A stretch of 64,000 bases of DNA from 40-80 sp040394775. Lineage in GTDB: Bacteria > Bacteroidota > Bacteroidia > Flavobacteriales_D > Crocinitomicaceae. The position numbers and the translations under genes are program-made. Below, in pieces: positions 17,125 to 26,700 of the stretch; the stretch's first letter is position 1; every line of letters begins with the position of its first letter. Under the pieces are notes generated by a model. That model did not search any database and was not told the DNA's origin. It saw only the letters and a list, made by a program, of their open reading frames with translations. Location: contig JBEBRN010000004.1 in NCBI GenBank assembly GCA_040394775.1, positions 1-64,000 on the forward strand, written 5' to 3'.

Positions 17125-20100
17125 TTAATTTTTGTTTATTGTTAATGATTTTGAAATGTTTCCTAGGCGATCAATATTAAGTTTGATACATTTTTCTTTA
17201 ATTCTTATTGAATTGTCTGATGTTGTTTCCAGCTTATTTAAACTTCCTAATTCACCTATTTTGCTTTTCGCATCATAGTTTTTAATTAGTGATGAGATTT
17301 TAGAGTGAATAAAATGACATTCTTTACCGGTACTACTCACCATTTTATAAATTCTATTAGTTTGTTCTTTACTTAAGTTTTGAAAGTCAATCTTACAATT
17401 AGTCTCCGTCTCTTCATCCGCTGGTACATAAACTAAATCATTTGGCGAAAGATGGAAAAGTAAAGTATGTCCCTTTTCGTTTAATTCAGGGACTGATCCT
17501 AACCCTTGTTTTTGTCTTTCAATTACAACGTTTAGTGGAATTGTTTCATAGCTTCTCTTACCATCTTCATCTTGGTATATGGCAAAGAACAGATTGGTTC
17601 CTTTAGCAGCTTCTACATACTTTGTTTTTTTGTTTCCAGTTTGACCTAAAGCAAATTTACTTCCAGCTTCAAAAACTCTTACTTTGTAGATAGGTTGATG
17701 TTTTTTTCCATTATTAAATTGTTCGATATTTTTATTCATATCTTCTATCCCTTCTGGAGAAAAAGCTAGTTCAGTTTGATAAGAGATTATACCCTTATTA
17801 TCTATTACTTTAAATTTTTCTTGAGTAAGATAATTTCGCAATATCTTTTGAATACCAGTATCTGTAATAGTTTCTATTCTTTTTAAATCATAAGATGTGT
17901 CCAAACTTTTGCGAGTTGCCGTAAGTATTGAGCCTTTTGGAACTTTAATTCTAGCTAGCTGAACTTCACCCGAAACAGTATCTTTATGCATTGGTTTACG
18001 AATCGCCCAACTATCTCCTTTAGTTTGAAGAACTAGCCCTTTTTTTGGTTTTCCGTCTTTATCTAATCGCAATTCTCCATTTTCATCTTTATAACTTTCA
18101 TATCTATTTGTAGTTTTATTAATTACACGAAGGTTTTGTTTAAAACTAACAACAATTTTTTCTAGTTCATTTCGCGCATCTTGCGTAAAAGTCTCCCAAG
18201 GCTTTATAAACTCTTTAAAGGCATCTTTTTGACGATTTTCTTTTTCATTGAAGTAGGATTCTTTTCTTCTTAAACTGTGTTGTAAGTTATACCTGTTTTT
18301 GTCTGATTTTGCAGATTTGTCATTCAATTTTTCATCTGATTTTGCAGATTGATTATTCAATAAATTAACATGCTCTCTAGTTGCACAGGCAACTACTAAA
18401 GCATCCATAGCATGGTGACGATGATCAATGCGTTTCTTTTGAAATCCTTTCGAATACCCTAAAGGTACAGTCGGTAGATGCTTTTGATGCTTTTCGTTCC
18501 AAGCTGTAAAGTCGTTGCTATTAGTTAATTGATTCATACGTTCAAATCGAGGAAGTATCAAATCATTCCAGACGTCGTTTAATCCCCAATCTTGTTTTAG
18601 AGTTGTGGTGATTTTACCATTCCCAGGTAGTAAGTTTTTTGAATTTATTCCTTCATCATTGCTGTCAGAACGAACAATATTAGAAAGTAAATTAGAAATA
18701 AATTTACTGATGTATCTAGTGTCATTCATTTGTCGCTCTATCATTTTTTCAGGAATTTCATCCATTAAGAGTTTATTTCGTTTTGAGCGATTATTTTTAT
18801 AATGTTCTTTAATAAACTCTTGGTAAGCATCTTCTGATAGTACCTTTACGGTTTCACCAAATCCTGTTTCTACTATTGTTCCTTGATGGTTTTTGATAAA
18901 TTCTAAGCCAAGTTGCTTGTCCTTTAATTTATTAACCGCTGATTCACAAATTACTTTATTGGTAAAACTATCATCAAAAAAGCGAGATTGAGGAATAACG
19001 TGTTCAATTTCATAAGCGGTTGTAAACAGCTTGCTTAAAGGAATGGGTTGACCAGTGTATGGAGATTTATACTTTTGTTCTAACCATAATTTATAACGTT
19101 GAAATTCAGACTTAGTTGGTTGAGCTAATTTACTGATTTTTGAAATGTCATCCGGAATTTCTATACCAGAGTTTAATATGCCATCTTCGAATATTTTCAA
19201 CGCCTCTTGCTGCATGGGTGAGTAAGGGCGTACATTTTTAACCTCAGGATCATTAAGTAATTCGGACAAAAATGTTTTGATACGGAGGTTGGTATTTTCA
19301 TTTTCGGTTACTCGATTAGTGATTTTCTTTCGTTCGTCGGCAGTGTTTTTCATTTCTCTACCTAGTTCAACGTGAATTTCACTAAAGAAATCCTTTTCTC
19401 CATTTCCATACTTTGACCAAATATCTTTAACAACACGAAGAGTCTCGGTGATTATTTGCTCAACAATTGGATTGCGTAGAGAGTGTTGTTTGAACTCGGT
19501 AATGTATTTTTCTAAATCAGTAACTGTATTCCACTTACCCACAATAGCAGCTTCTGAATGTCTGTCATATATTATATATTGCGCAAGCCACAACTGCAAA
19601 CCTTGAAAATCTTCTTTTTTCTGTAAATGAATAGCCTTTTCTCGAACGCGATTTTTTATATTTTCATCATATTCCCCTGTTATAATTTTATCTATCCTTT
19701 TTTGTGTGTCCAAATCTATGTCTTCCCAATTCCAATATTTTCCAATTCTTAATAAAGGCAAGAGTTTTTTAATAGCTTTTTCTGAAAATGAACCATATTC
19801 ACTTTTAAAAGGAGGAAATCTTTTGAAGTTTTCAACAAATGACTCTTCATCTATATTGTGTTTATTTGCGAAAGACTTTAGAGCTTTTTCAAATTCGATC
19901 TTATCAGTTACAGAATATATTAAGTGCCATAACTTATTTTCTATTTCTTTAGTTAGGAAGTCTTTGGGTAAGCCATCAACTTTTGCTAATCTTGTAAGCA
20001 TTAGACTGCCAGTCTCATTACTAGGGTATTCTTTGCCTTCGACAAAGTTCCAGCGGTATTTTACTACTTCATCAGACAAGGCTTTTCCTTTTAAACCTGT

Positions 20101-21606
20101 TTCCCCTACTAAGAATTTTATAAGTGTATCTTGTTTGATTCCTTTTCTGCCGTTTAAAAATTCAAAGAGTTTTTCTATATCTTCTAATGACTGGATAAAG
20201 TCAATTGTCACATCTTTATCATCTTCTTTGGTGTGTATTTTTAGGTTATATATCCATTGCCATAAGCGGAATTCCTGATAAAGAGGGTGAGATTTTGGAA
20301 TGCCTTTTAAATATTCTGTTTTATATATTTCATTGCCACTTTCATTTTTAACTTTAAATTTGCGGTACTCTAAAGAGCAATTTCCAATGGAAGATTTTTG
20401 ACTTCTTAATGGTCGTTGATAAAATATAATATCATTGACAAATAAGTGAATAAAGTCTTTATTACTCAGAAGCTGTTGGTGTACTTCATTGTTTCTATAT
20501 AATTCCCTGATGGATTCATTCAATAATGTCTCTGTAAATAATTCTGATTGAAGTTCAATTTGTTTTTTAAGTATGGCTATCAACTCTTCTTTATAAAACT
20601 TGCGCTCAATAGTTCTAACTAACTTTCCTTTGATTTTTTGATTAGGGTTTTCAAGTAAAGTGTCATAGATATAAGTACCTACTGTTTTTTTAGTTTCTTC
20701 TATTTCTTGTTCTGTTTTCTTTTTTACTAATGTCCAATCATCTTCACTAGGTGCTCTAAAACTTCTTTTTTCAACACCATCTTTATCTGTTTTTATTGTT
20801 CCGTCATCATTTAGATCAGTTGTAACAATGAAGTTTCTAACTTTATCCACCCAATCAAATAAAGGGATTTTGCTAGATCTTCTGTAAATCCAGCCATTTT
20901 CTAAATACATAGAATACCATAAATCTCCTTTTTTGTTAGGCACTTCATCTACAATTACATCTGTGATTTTCAATGAGTGAAATTCTACTAACTTATTTGG
21001 ATTTTCTTCTTCCTCTTCGCCTCTTAGTTGATAATAACCTCGTTTCTGATTGAAGTTTAGAATAATCCATGCTAACTCTTCTTTTTCAATTTTTTTAGAT
21101 AGTGCTTTTTTACGTAAATAATAAATCGTCCAATCATACGGAATCTTAGCTTCTTCACCTTTTTGGTTTTTTCTATTGAGTAATTCAGGTTGGTTTATCT
21201 TGAAATCTTCTAACATTTCATTAAAAGAATCTTTGAAAACAAACTCATTATTGTGATAAGCCAATTTCGGCTCACTTTCATCTGAAAACTTCCCTAAACG
21301 ATATTCAAAGTCTATTTTATCCGCATAATGATATGGTAAGAAGTTTAGTATGTTTAAAACTCTGTGTAACCGCTCTCTTCTTAACAGGTGGCGTTCTCGA
21401 AGCCTCCTAATACCTCTAAAGTTCGTCCGTTCAGCGGTTTGTGAAATAGAATTTCCTTTTCCAAATTCATCCTTTAAATCTTGTGTCATCGGAATAATTC
21501 GGCTACCCATTCCGATAATTTTCCCTTGTTTGTTTTTAAAGTCTTGTTCTACCAACGCCCAACCTATAGAATTCGTCCCCAAATCCAGTCCTAGTATATT
21601 TTTCAT
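17125..21606 (-). CDS. cas9: CRISPR-associated endonuclease Cas9 (type II-C)
   Basis: The 1493-residue RNA-guided nuclease has all catalytic parts. RuvC-I is GLDLGTNSIGWALVE with D8. An Arg-rich bridge helix is RGIRRLRERHLLRRERLHRV. RuvC-II is IHVELGREM with E747. The HNH motif is YEIEHVIPQSRFFDDSFTNK with H869. RuvC-III is RHHAMDALVVA with D1068. No catalytic residue is missing, so it should be active. The size fits the large Cas9 proteins of Bacteroidota. Just after RuvC-III (about residues 1080-1102) is a tandem 11-residue duplication (SAKSDEKL/SAKSDKNR). The likely promoter is TATCTTTG at 21725-21732, giving an mRNA leader of about 110 bases. It heads the order cas9, PRiA4b-like, cas1, cas2. 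Confidence 0.98.
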   Translation of the reverse strand: MKNILGLDLGTNSIGWALVEQDFKNKQGKIIGMGSRIIPMTQDLKDEFGKGNSISQTAERTNFRGIRRLRERHLLRRERLHRVLNILNFLPYHYADKIDFEYRLGKFSDESEPKLAYHNNEFVFKDSFNEMLEDFKINQPELLNRKNQKGEEAKIPYDWTIYYLRKKALSKKIEKEELAWIILNFNQKRGYYQLRGEEEEENPNKLVEFHSLKITDVIVDEVPNKKGDLWYSMYLENGWIYRRSSKIPLFDWVDKVRNFIVTTDLNDDGTIKTDKDGVEKRSFRAPSEDDWTLVKKKTEQEIEETKKTVGTYIYDTLLENPNQKIKGKLVRTIERKFYKEELIAILKKQIELQSELFTETLLNESIRELYRNNEVHQQLLSNKDFIHLFVNDIIFYQRPLRSQKSSIGNCSLEYRKFKVKNESGNEIYKTEYLKGIPKSHPLYQEFRLWQWIYNLKIHTKEDDKDVTIDFIQSLEDIEKLFEFLNGRKGIKQDTLIKFLVGETGLKGKALSDEVVKYRWNFVEGKEYPSNETGSLMLTRLAKVDGLPKDFLTKEIENKLWHLIYSVTDKIEFEKALKSFANKHNIDEESFVENFKRFPPFKSEYGSFSEKAIKKLLPLLRIGKYWNWEDIDLDTQKRIDKIITGEYDENIKNRVREKAIHLQKKEDFQGLQLWLAQYIIYDRHSEAAIVGKWNTVTDLEKYITEFKQHSLRNPIVEQIITETLRVVKDIWSKYGNGEKDFFSEIHVELGREMKNTADERKKITNRVTENENTNLRIKTFLSELLNDPEVKNVRPYSPMQQEALKIFEDGILNSGIEIPDDISKISKLAQPTKSEFQRYKLWLEQKYKSPYTGQPIPLSKLFTTAYEIEHVIPQSRFFDDSFTNKVICESAVNKLKDKQLGLEFIKNHQGTIVETGFGETVKVLSEDAYQEFIKEHYKNNRSKRNKLLMDEIPEKMIERQMNDTRYISKFISNLLSNIVRSDSNDEGINSKNLLPGNGKITTTLKQDWGLNDVWNDLILPRFERMNQLTNSNDFTAWNEKHQKHLPTVPLGYSKGFQKKRIDHRHHAMDALVVACATREHVNLLNNQSAKSDEKLNDKSAKSDKNRYNLQHSLRRKESYFNEKENRQKDAFKEFIKPWETFTQDARNELEKIVVSFKQNLRVINKTTNRYESYKDENGELRLDKDGKPKKGLVLQTKGDSWAIRKPMHKDTVSGEVQLARIKVPKGSILTATRKSLDTSYDLKRIETITDTGIQKILRNYLTQEKFKVIDNKGIISYQTELAFSPEGIEDMNKNIEQFNNGKKHQPIYKVRVFEAGSKFALGQTGNKKTKYVEAAKGTNLFFAIYQDEDGKRSYETIPLNVVIERQKQGLGSVPELNEKGHTLLFHLSPNDLVYVPADEETETNCKIDFQNLSKEQTNRIYKMVSSTGKECHFIHSKISSLIKNYDAKSKIGELGSLNKLETTSDNSIRIKEKCIKLNIDRLGNISKSLTINKN
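18302..18367. repeat. 33-bp tandem duplication within cas9
   Basis: Two adjacent 33-bp units each start TCTGATTTTGCAGATT (18302 and 18335). They keep the frame and encode the two imperfect SAKSD copies in the RuvC-III region. Confidence 0.8.
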
Positions 21607-21669
21607 AATAAATGCTTAATGAAAATTTAATGTCGTCTTATTTTGTCGAACAAGGTTACTTATTTTTTT

Positions 21670-21694
21670 CTTAAAAAGCAATTAAATATATCAC
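21670..21694 (-). promoter_or_regulatory. CRISPR-repeat-like element in the cas9 mRNA leader
   Basis: The plus strand reads CTTAAAAAGCAA (21670-21681), identical to 12 bases of the tracrRNA anti-repeat (21843-21854). After eight inserted bases comes ATCAC (21690-21694), also present in the anti-repeat. The cas9 mRNA, copied from the other strand, would therefore carry GTGAT...TTGCTTTTTAAG, able to pair with the tracrRNA. It lies about 25-37 bases after the predicted cas9 transcription start. Confidence 0.55.
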
Positions 21695-21724
21695 TATTTT
21701 TCAGGGAGAAAAAGGCAAAACTTA

Positions 21725-21732
21725 CAAAGATA
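21725..21732 (-). promoter_or_regulatory. -7 element of the cas9 promoter
   Basis: Read on the minus strand this is TATCTTTG, an exact TAnnTTTG match. It predicts transcription from about 21719. No TTG is seen at -33; instead the inverted repeat at 21739-21765 occupies that position. Confidence 0.5.
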
Positions 21733-21738
21733 AAAGGT

Positions 21739-21765
21739 GAAGAACGTATTCTATTTACGTTCTTC
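21739..21765. promoter_or_regulatory. 10-bp inverted repeat between cas9 and tracrRNA promoters
   Basis: GAAGAACGTA (21739-21748) and TACGTTCTTC (21756-21765) are exact reverse complements around a 7-base spacer. The site covers the -33 region of the predicted cas9 promoter and lies about 60 bases upstream of the tracrRNA -7 box. This is a good position for a repressor or activator site. Confidence 0.6.
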
Positions 21766-21826
21766 ATAAAAGTTGACTTATTTCAATATTTATTCATTTT
21801 AGCAGTACTTATTAAAAAAAATAATG

Positions 21827-21834
21827 TAGGTTTG
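21827..21834 (+). promoter_or_regulatory. -7 element of the tracrRNA promoter
   Basis: TAGGTTTG matches TAnnTTTG exactly and predicts a start at about 21839-21841, precisely at the first base of the anti-repeat. No TTG lies at the standard -33 distance. Confidence 0.65.
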
Positions 21835-21838
21835 TATC

Positions 21839-21926
21839 AGAACTTAAAAAGCAAATCACAATAAGGATTATTCCGTTGTGAAAACATTTGGGTTGCTCCT
21901 TGTCCATAATCAGGGAGCATTTTTTT
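21839..21926 (+). ncRNA. tracrRNA
   Basis: The anti-repeat (21839-21861) starts AGAACTTAAAAAGCAAATCA and is the reverse complement of repeat bases 2-25 except at one internal site, where TTG is replaced by AA, giving a small bulge. A short GGA/TCC stem follows at about 21865-21873 (nexus-like). A strong hairpin TGCTCC...GGGAGCA with seven T then ends the RNA near 21926. A second hairpin with a T tract at 21985-22012 could give a longer form. It is transcribed divergently from cas9. The call rests on complementarity and the exact fit to the -7 box. Confidence 0.88.
21894..21926 (+). terminator. First tracrRNA terminator
   Basis: TGCTCCTT (21894-21901) pairs with AGGGAGCA (21912-21919), with one G-U pair, and is followed by seven T (21920-21926). 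Confidence 0.8.
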
Positions 21927-21984
21927 ATTCAAATGTTTCAGCAAACACCATCTATACAGACACAAGTGAGCTAAAACATTTAGC

Positions 21985-22012
21985 GCCTCGACTATCTTCG
22001 GGGCATTTTTTT
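21985..22012 (+). terminator. Second hairpin terminator after tracrRNA
   Basis: GCCTCGA (21985-21991) pairs with TCGGGGC (21998-22004) around a 6-base loop and is followed by seven T. It may catch read-through or end a longer tracrRNA. Confidence 0.7.
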
Positions 22013-22044
22013 GTGCTTTTTTTATTGAATTGAGCTATCATATC

Positions 22045-22079
22045 TCGCCAAAACTTAATAAAAAACAGACTTTTGGCGA
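22045..22079. repeat. 35-bp palindromic element, 3' copy
   Basis: TCGCCAAAA (22045-22053), a 17-base gap and TTTTGGCGA (22071-22079). It lies 11 bases beyond the stop codon of the DUF234-type ATPase and has the same 9-17-9 design as the copy at that gene's promoter. Confidence 0.85.
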
Positions 22080-22090
22080 AGTATATCGAT

Positions 22091-23506
22091 CTATTCGCTA
22101 AATAGACAACTCATATCGAGATTGCTTTGGACGAGTTCCTTACTGTATTTATTTTCTTTTACACCATAAGTAGTCACCATAGTGATATAGATATTTTTTC
22201 TTACTTGTATTTCATTTTGAAGTTGTGCTATTTTATTCTTCAAATTCAAATAATATTTCTCATCAATTGTAAATGGTGCGCTGTAGAATTTCATTTCGCA
22301 TAAATTCATTACTTGGTCATCTCTGTCAATTAGTAAATCAATTTGTGCATTTTTATTGAACCAACAGCTATTCCTAGAATAAATAGCATCTATCCGCAAG
22401 GCTTTTTTAAGCTGCTGTATATGCTTTAAACACAAGATTTCGAATGCAAATCCAGTCCAAGAATGATACGATTGACTGATACTTAATCGTTGCCAAGTCC
22501 CAAGTCCCCCACGCTTATTATTGTCTATGAATTTTAAGTAAAACTTTGAATATTCATCAGATAAGCGAAATAAAGTAAGTTGTTTTTTATTTTTATAAAA
22601 TGGATGTTCACTAATAAAGCCTGACTCTAACAATTCATTGACTTTTAGCGTAAAATCTCCTCCTGAAGGAATTCCACTTTTTTTAATTAGTTCATTTCTT
22701 GTTATTCCTTTGTTGAATTCGGCTAACGTTTTAATAATAATCATGTGTCGTTCCGAATTATCAAATAAGGAAGTATATAACTGATTAAACTCATCATTCA
22801 AAATACCATCTTTACTAAAACAAAGCTCATCAAGATTCTGAGCAACACTTAAACCCTTTTGTAATTTCTCTAAATAATGAGGCACGCCACCAATTGCCAT
22901 ATATAATTGAATGGTGTCATATTCAGTATAACTAATCCCTTTGCTTTTTAGAAATAAATCAGTCTCTTTTAGATTGAATGGTAAAAGTCGAATTTTTCGT
23001 GTGATTCGATTGTGAAGACCGCCTTTACTTTTAATAATTTTTTGAACCATATAAGAAGCTGCCGAACCACATATGACAACAATTAAATCTTCTCGTTTTG
23101 TACAGTAATTATTCCAGAAATTTTCAAAGGCCATTAAAAACTTTGATTTTGCTGTTGCAATCCATGGGAATTCATCAATAAATAGCACCTTTTTTTTCTT
23201 TCCTTTTAATGAATTTAGATACTCTTCTAAATGTGAAAAAGCATCTAGCCAAGTTGTTGCAGTTTCAAGTTTTCCTCTACTAACGTGCTTTCTAATTTCT
23301 TTATTGAAGTTAATCAATTGATCTCTCATGCTCCCTCCATGTAATCCAGTAAGTTCAAAAACCATATTCTTATCATAAAGCTGACGTATCAAAAAAGTTT
23401 TGCCAACTCTTCTTCTACCATACACTGCGATAAGCTCTGATTTATCACTTTCAAATGCTTCTTTGAGCATTTTTATCTCCGAGATTCTACCAATCAATTT
23501 TGACAT
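22091..23506 (-). CDS. AAA ATPase with DUF234/PD-(D/E)XK C terminus
   Basis: This 471-residue protein belongs to the archaeal-type ATPase family common in Bacteroidota. The Walker A motif VYGRRRVGKTF has K36, and Walker B KKVLFIDEFPWIA lies near residue 110. A winged-helix region (about 250-320) follows. The C-terminal DUF234 part has the nuclease-like signature of an Asp in NAQIDLLIDR and an ExK in LCEMKFYS. The function is unproven; roles in defence, toxin-like growth control or DNA transactions have been suggested for relatives. The gene is bracketed by two matching palindromes, one over its promoter and one after its stop codon. It stands alone next to the CRISPR locus. Confidence 0.85.
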   Translation of the reverse strand: MSKLIGRISEIKMLKEAFESDKSELIAVYGRRRVGKTFLIRQLYDKNMVFELTGLHGGSMRDQLINFNKEIRKHVSRGKLETATTWLDAFSHLEEYLNSLKGKKKKVLFIDEFPWIATAKSKFLMAFENFWNNYCTKREDLIVVICGSAASYMVQKIIKSKGGLHNRITRKIRLLPFNLKETDLFLKSKGISYTEYDTIQLYMAIGGVPHYLEKLQKGLSVAQNLDELCFSKDGILNDEFNQLYTSLFDNSERHMIIIKTLAEFNKGITRNELIKKSGIPSGGDFTLKVNELLESGFISEHPFYKNKKQLTLFRLSDEYSKFYLKFIDNNKRGGLGTWQRLSISQSYHSWTGFAFEILCLKHIQQLKKALRIDAIYSRNSCWFNKNAQIDLLIDRDDQVMNLCEMKFYSAPFTIDEKYYLNLKNKIAQLQNEIQVRKNIYITMVTTYGVKENKYSKELVQSNLDMSCLFSE

Positions 23507-23521
23507 ACATGTAGTTATATT

Positions 23522-23556
23522 TCGCCAAAACTAATAAAATAAATCAATTTTGGCGA
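23522..23556. repeat. 35-bp palindromic element over the ATPase promoter
   Basis: TCGCCAAAA (23522-23530), a 17-base gap and TTTTGGCGA (23548-23556). On the minus strand TAGTTTTG, a -7 box, overlaps the gene-proximal arm, so the palindrome probably acts as an operator for the gene starting at 23506. Confidence 0.85.
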
Positions 23557-23728
23557 GTTATAATAAAATATTCTATACGACAATTCATACCTATACTGTT
23601 TTAAACAAGGAGCTTAAAGGTTTTTATTTAGAAATTTCTATAAATAAGAAAGAGATGAAAGAAATCTTATCTCACATTAGTAATGGTTTTAATCATAAAT
23701 GAAGGAACCTCTTAATACCTCGTCGCGC

Positions 23729-26700
23729 TTAATCATTCACAACGGTAATAAACCCCGTTTTAGTGATGTCGTAATCGCCGACTAGTTCGTAGAAATAAAC
23801 ACCCGGCGTTAACTCAACACCTGCATTTGTTCTTCCTGTAAAGCAATGAGAACAATTTAAATCTGGTTGAGTAATATCGTTTTTAACTTCAAAGACTACA
23901 TTTCCCCATCGGTTAAAGATACGTAAGGTATAATTGATACACGTATTGAAATTCGGCATTATACGCTCTAAATCAAGTAGATTATTTCCCACCAAGCTTT
24001 TTACACTGATGACATTTGGAAACTCAATATCTGCTTTACCTTCTACCACAGCAATAGTATTAACCACTTCTGAATAGCATCCACGAGAATCGGTCACTTT
24101 TAAACGTGTATCAAATGGAAGCGCACTCTCAAAATACTGAGAAAAACTTTTACTTGTATAGTCAATTGTATTATCATTGTAAAGATCCCATTCATACGTC
24201 ATATCAAGATGATCAGCATGAGAAGCAATAGCGTTAAAATCAATTATTTGAAAACACTCCGTCATATAGTCAATCGAAATCATAGGATTAGGGTAAACAT
24301 GAAATGTTGCATCTTTTTCAGCCGTACATCCATTTGAAGCGGTGACAACTAGATTTGCTGTATATGCACCTGTTTGATCAAATAGCTCAGTTGGGTTTGT
24401 TTCAGTACTAGAAAGTGTTGAAGAAGAGGATTGATTGGTATAGGTCCATTGATAATTTGTAATCGTTTCAGGTGCATCAATTAAAGCCTGACTTGTAAAG
24501 TGATTTTCCGCTGTTAAACAAACATCTTCCACAGTAATACTTAATGTCGGAGGCGCATTATAATCAATAGTTACAGAAGCTGTTGTTGTACAGTTATTTG
24601 CATCCGTTATAGTTACTTGATGTGCCCCTGGTGACAACTGAGTTGCTGTCAATGTGCTCTCCTGATTATCCCAAGCAATCGTGTAATTGGTTGTTCCTCC
24701 AGTGATTGTCACCGTTGCTTTTCCTGTATTCGTAGTTACACACTCTATGATATTGTTAGCCACAGCAGTTGCTACTAGCTCATCTGGTTGTGTAATGGTT
24801 AAAGTCGTGTCGTTTGTACAATTTACTGAATCGGTGACTGTTACAGTATAACTTCCTATTGGTAAATTAGTAATATCAGATACCGATTGTCCTGTATTCC
24901 AAGCATACGAATAAGGTGTAAAACCTCCTGAAGCATCGATAGATATTTTTCCAGTAGAGTTATCATGACAATCTACATTTTCAAATGTGGTTACATCTAA
25001 TTTTATATCACTCACATTCACCGTTACAGTATCAGTAATGGTACAGATTTGATAAAAACTAATATCATCAATAGCAAAATCATTTCCTGGTTGAGCACCG
25101 CTCATTTCGGAGATACACACATCAATAGTAGTAGCAGATCCAGAATTCCAAATGACGTAAAATTGACTCCAATCACACACACCGATCTGTGTATTCTGTG
25201 TTTGTCCTATTTGAACACCATTAATAAAGAATCCAAGTGTTGATGTGTTTCCTGCAGAATTGAGATTAGTTAACCAGGTAGAAAAAGCATAATCCGTATT
25301 TGGAGATACTGAAATGGTCTGACACCAGACAGAGCTTGCAGCATTTACCCCATTGGTATTGTCTGCACCATCTGCAATCAACATGTTTCCAGCACCACTT
25401 GTATGGTCACCACAATTCGACCACCAACTATTAGAAACATACGTGCTTACTGTATAATTTCCTGGACCACCTAATGGGGTTGGTGAACTACTTAAATAAC
25501 CAGACGTAAAGGCAGTATTTCCTGATTCAAAATCTCCATTTACAATTAAGTTATTAGATAATTGAACTTGAGAACTTACAACATAACTTGTCGTTGTTGT
25601 TGGTGTTGCAATAGGATTAGAAACAGTCGGATCACTCAATGTTGCTGCAGGTGTCCACGAATAATTCAAAGCTTGACCTGCTTGAAGTTGTGCCGAGGTT
25701 CCTTTGCAGATAAACTGATCAGTTCCTGCATTAAAAGTAGTTTGTGGCCCAATAAGGTGAGTTGTAATTATACTATCACAACCTGTTACTACACTAGGAA
25801 TTGTACTCGTATAGTCACCTTCAGTATTTACAATTTGTCCATCAGGCAATTCAAACGTACTATTTTCGCATAAAGTAACGTTCTGTTGAGTCGTTACGGG
25901 GCCATGAATAATTACTTCTTGATAGAGTGTATCTTTCACACAATCCAAATAACGAATCAGTTGGACATTATATGTTCCCGCTGCCGTAAATTCATGTGTG
26001 GGATCCATTAACACGCTCGTGTTATTGGGACTTGTTGGATCATTAAAATTCCATTTAACCGAATCCGCATAAGTCGACCCTAAAAGTGTAAATTCAGTTT
26101 CATCTCCAGCACAATGACTCACATAACTAATGGACGAGGTATTAAAGTAAGATTGAATAAAAGGAGGTAATCCCAAAATACATTTTTTACCATTTAAATC
26201 GATTGCGTTGTTCTGAAAGTTACAACCAGCACCAATAACATTTGGATTATTGATAACTCCTAAAAAAGCTGTTTGTACGTGTGCGATATAAATCTTACCG
26301 TCTGGACCTAATTGAAGAGCGCCGCCTCTATAACTTGGTCTACTCGCACCGCCACCCGCGATATCACCGAGATATAATTGTGTAGCGGGAATGTTGGCAG
26401 CTGTTAAATCCCATTGCACTAACGCCCAATTGGTAATACTTGATGCATATAACACTTTTCCATTGGGTGAAAAAGAAATACCATAATTTCCACCAGTAAC
26501 ACCTGAATAATTAAGTGTTCCAAGACTTATTGTATTTGAAACAGCACCAGTTAAATTATCAAAGTCGGTAATTTCAATTCCTGAAGAAGAAGAAGCTGAT
26601 GCTAGTTTTGTTCCATCTGGAGAAGCTACTAAATATCCCCAGTTTTCACCATTCGTGATACCAACATCAGAGGTAACTGGTGAACTAATATTCACTCCAT

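Noticed and set aside
19706..20278. 190-codon open frame antisense to cas9
   Set aside because: Mirror of the conserved cas9 coding sequence; Ser/Phe-rich composition typical of an antisense shadow.
21643..21864. 73-codon open frame on the plus strand upstream of the tracrRNA
   Set aside because: It crosses the cas9 leader, the inverted repeat, the tracrRNA promoter and the anti-repeat, and shows low-complexity, Lys/Phe/Leu-rich composition without family features.
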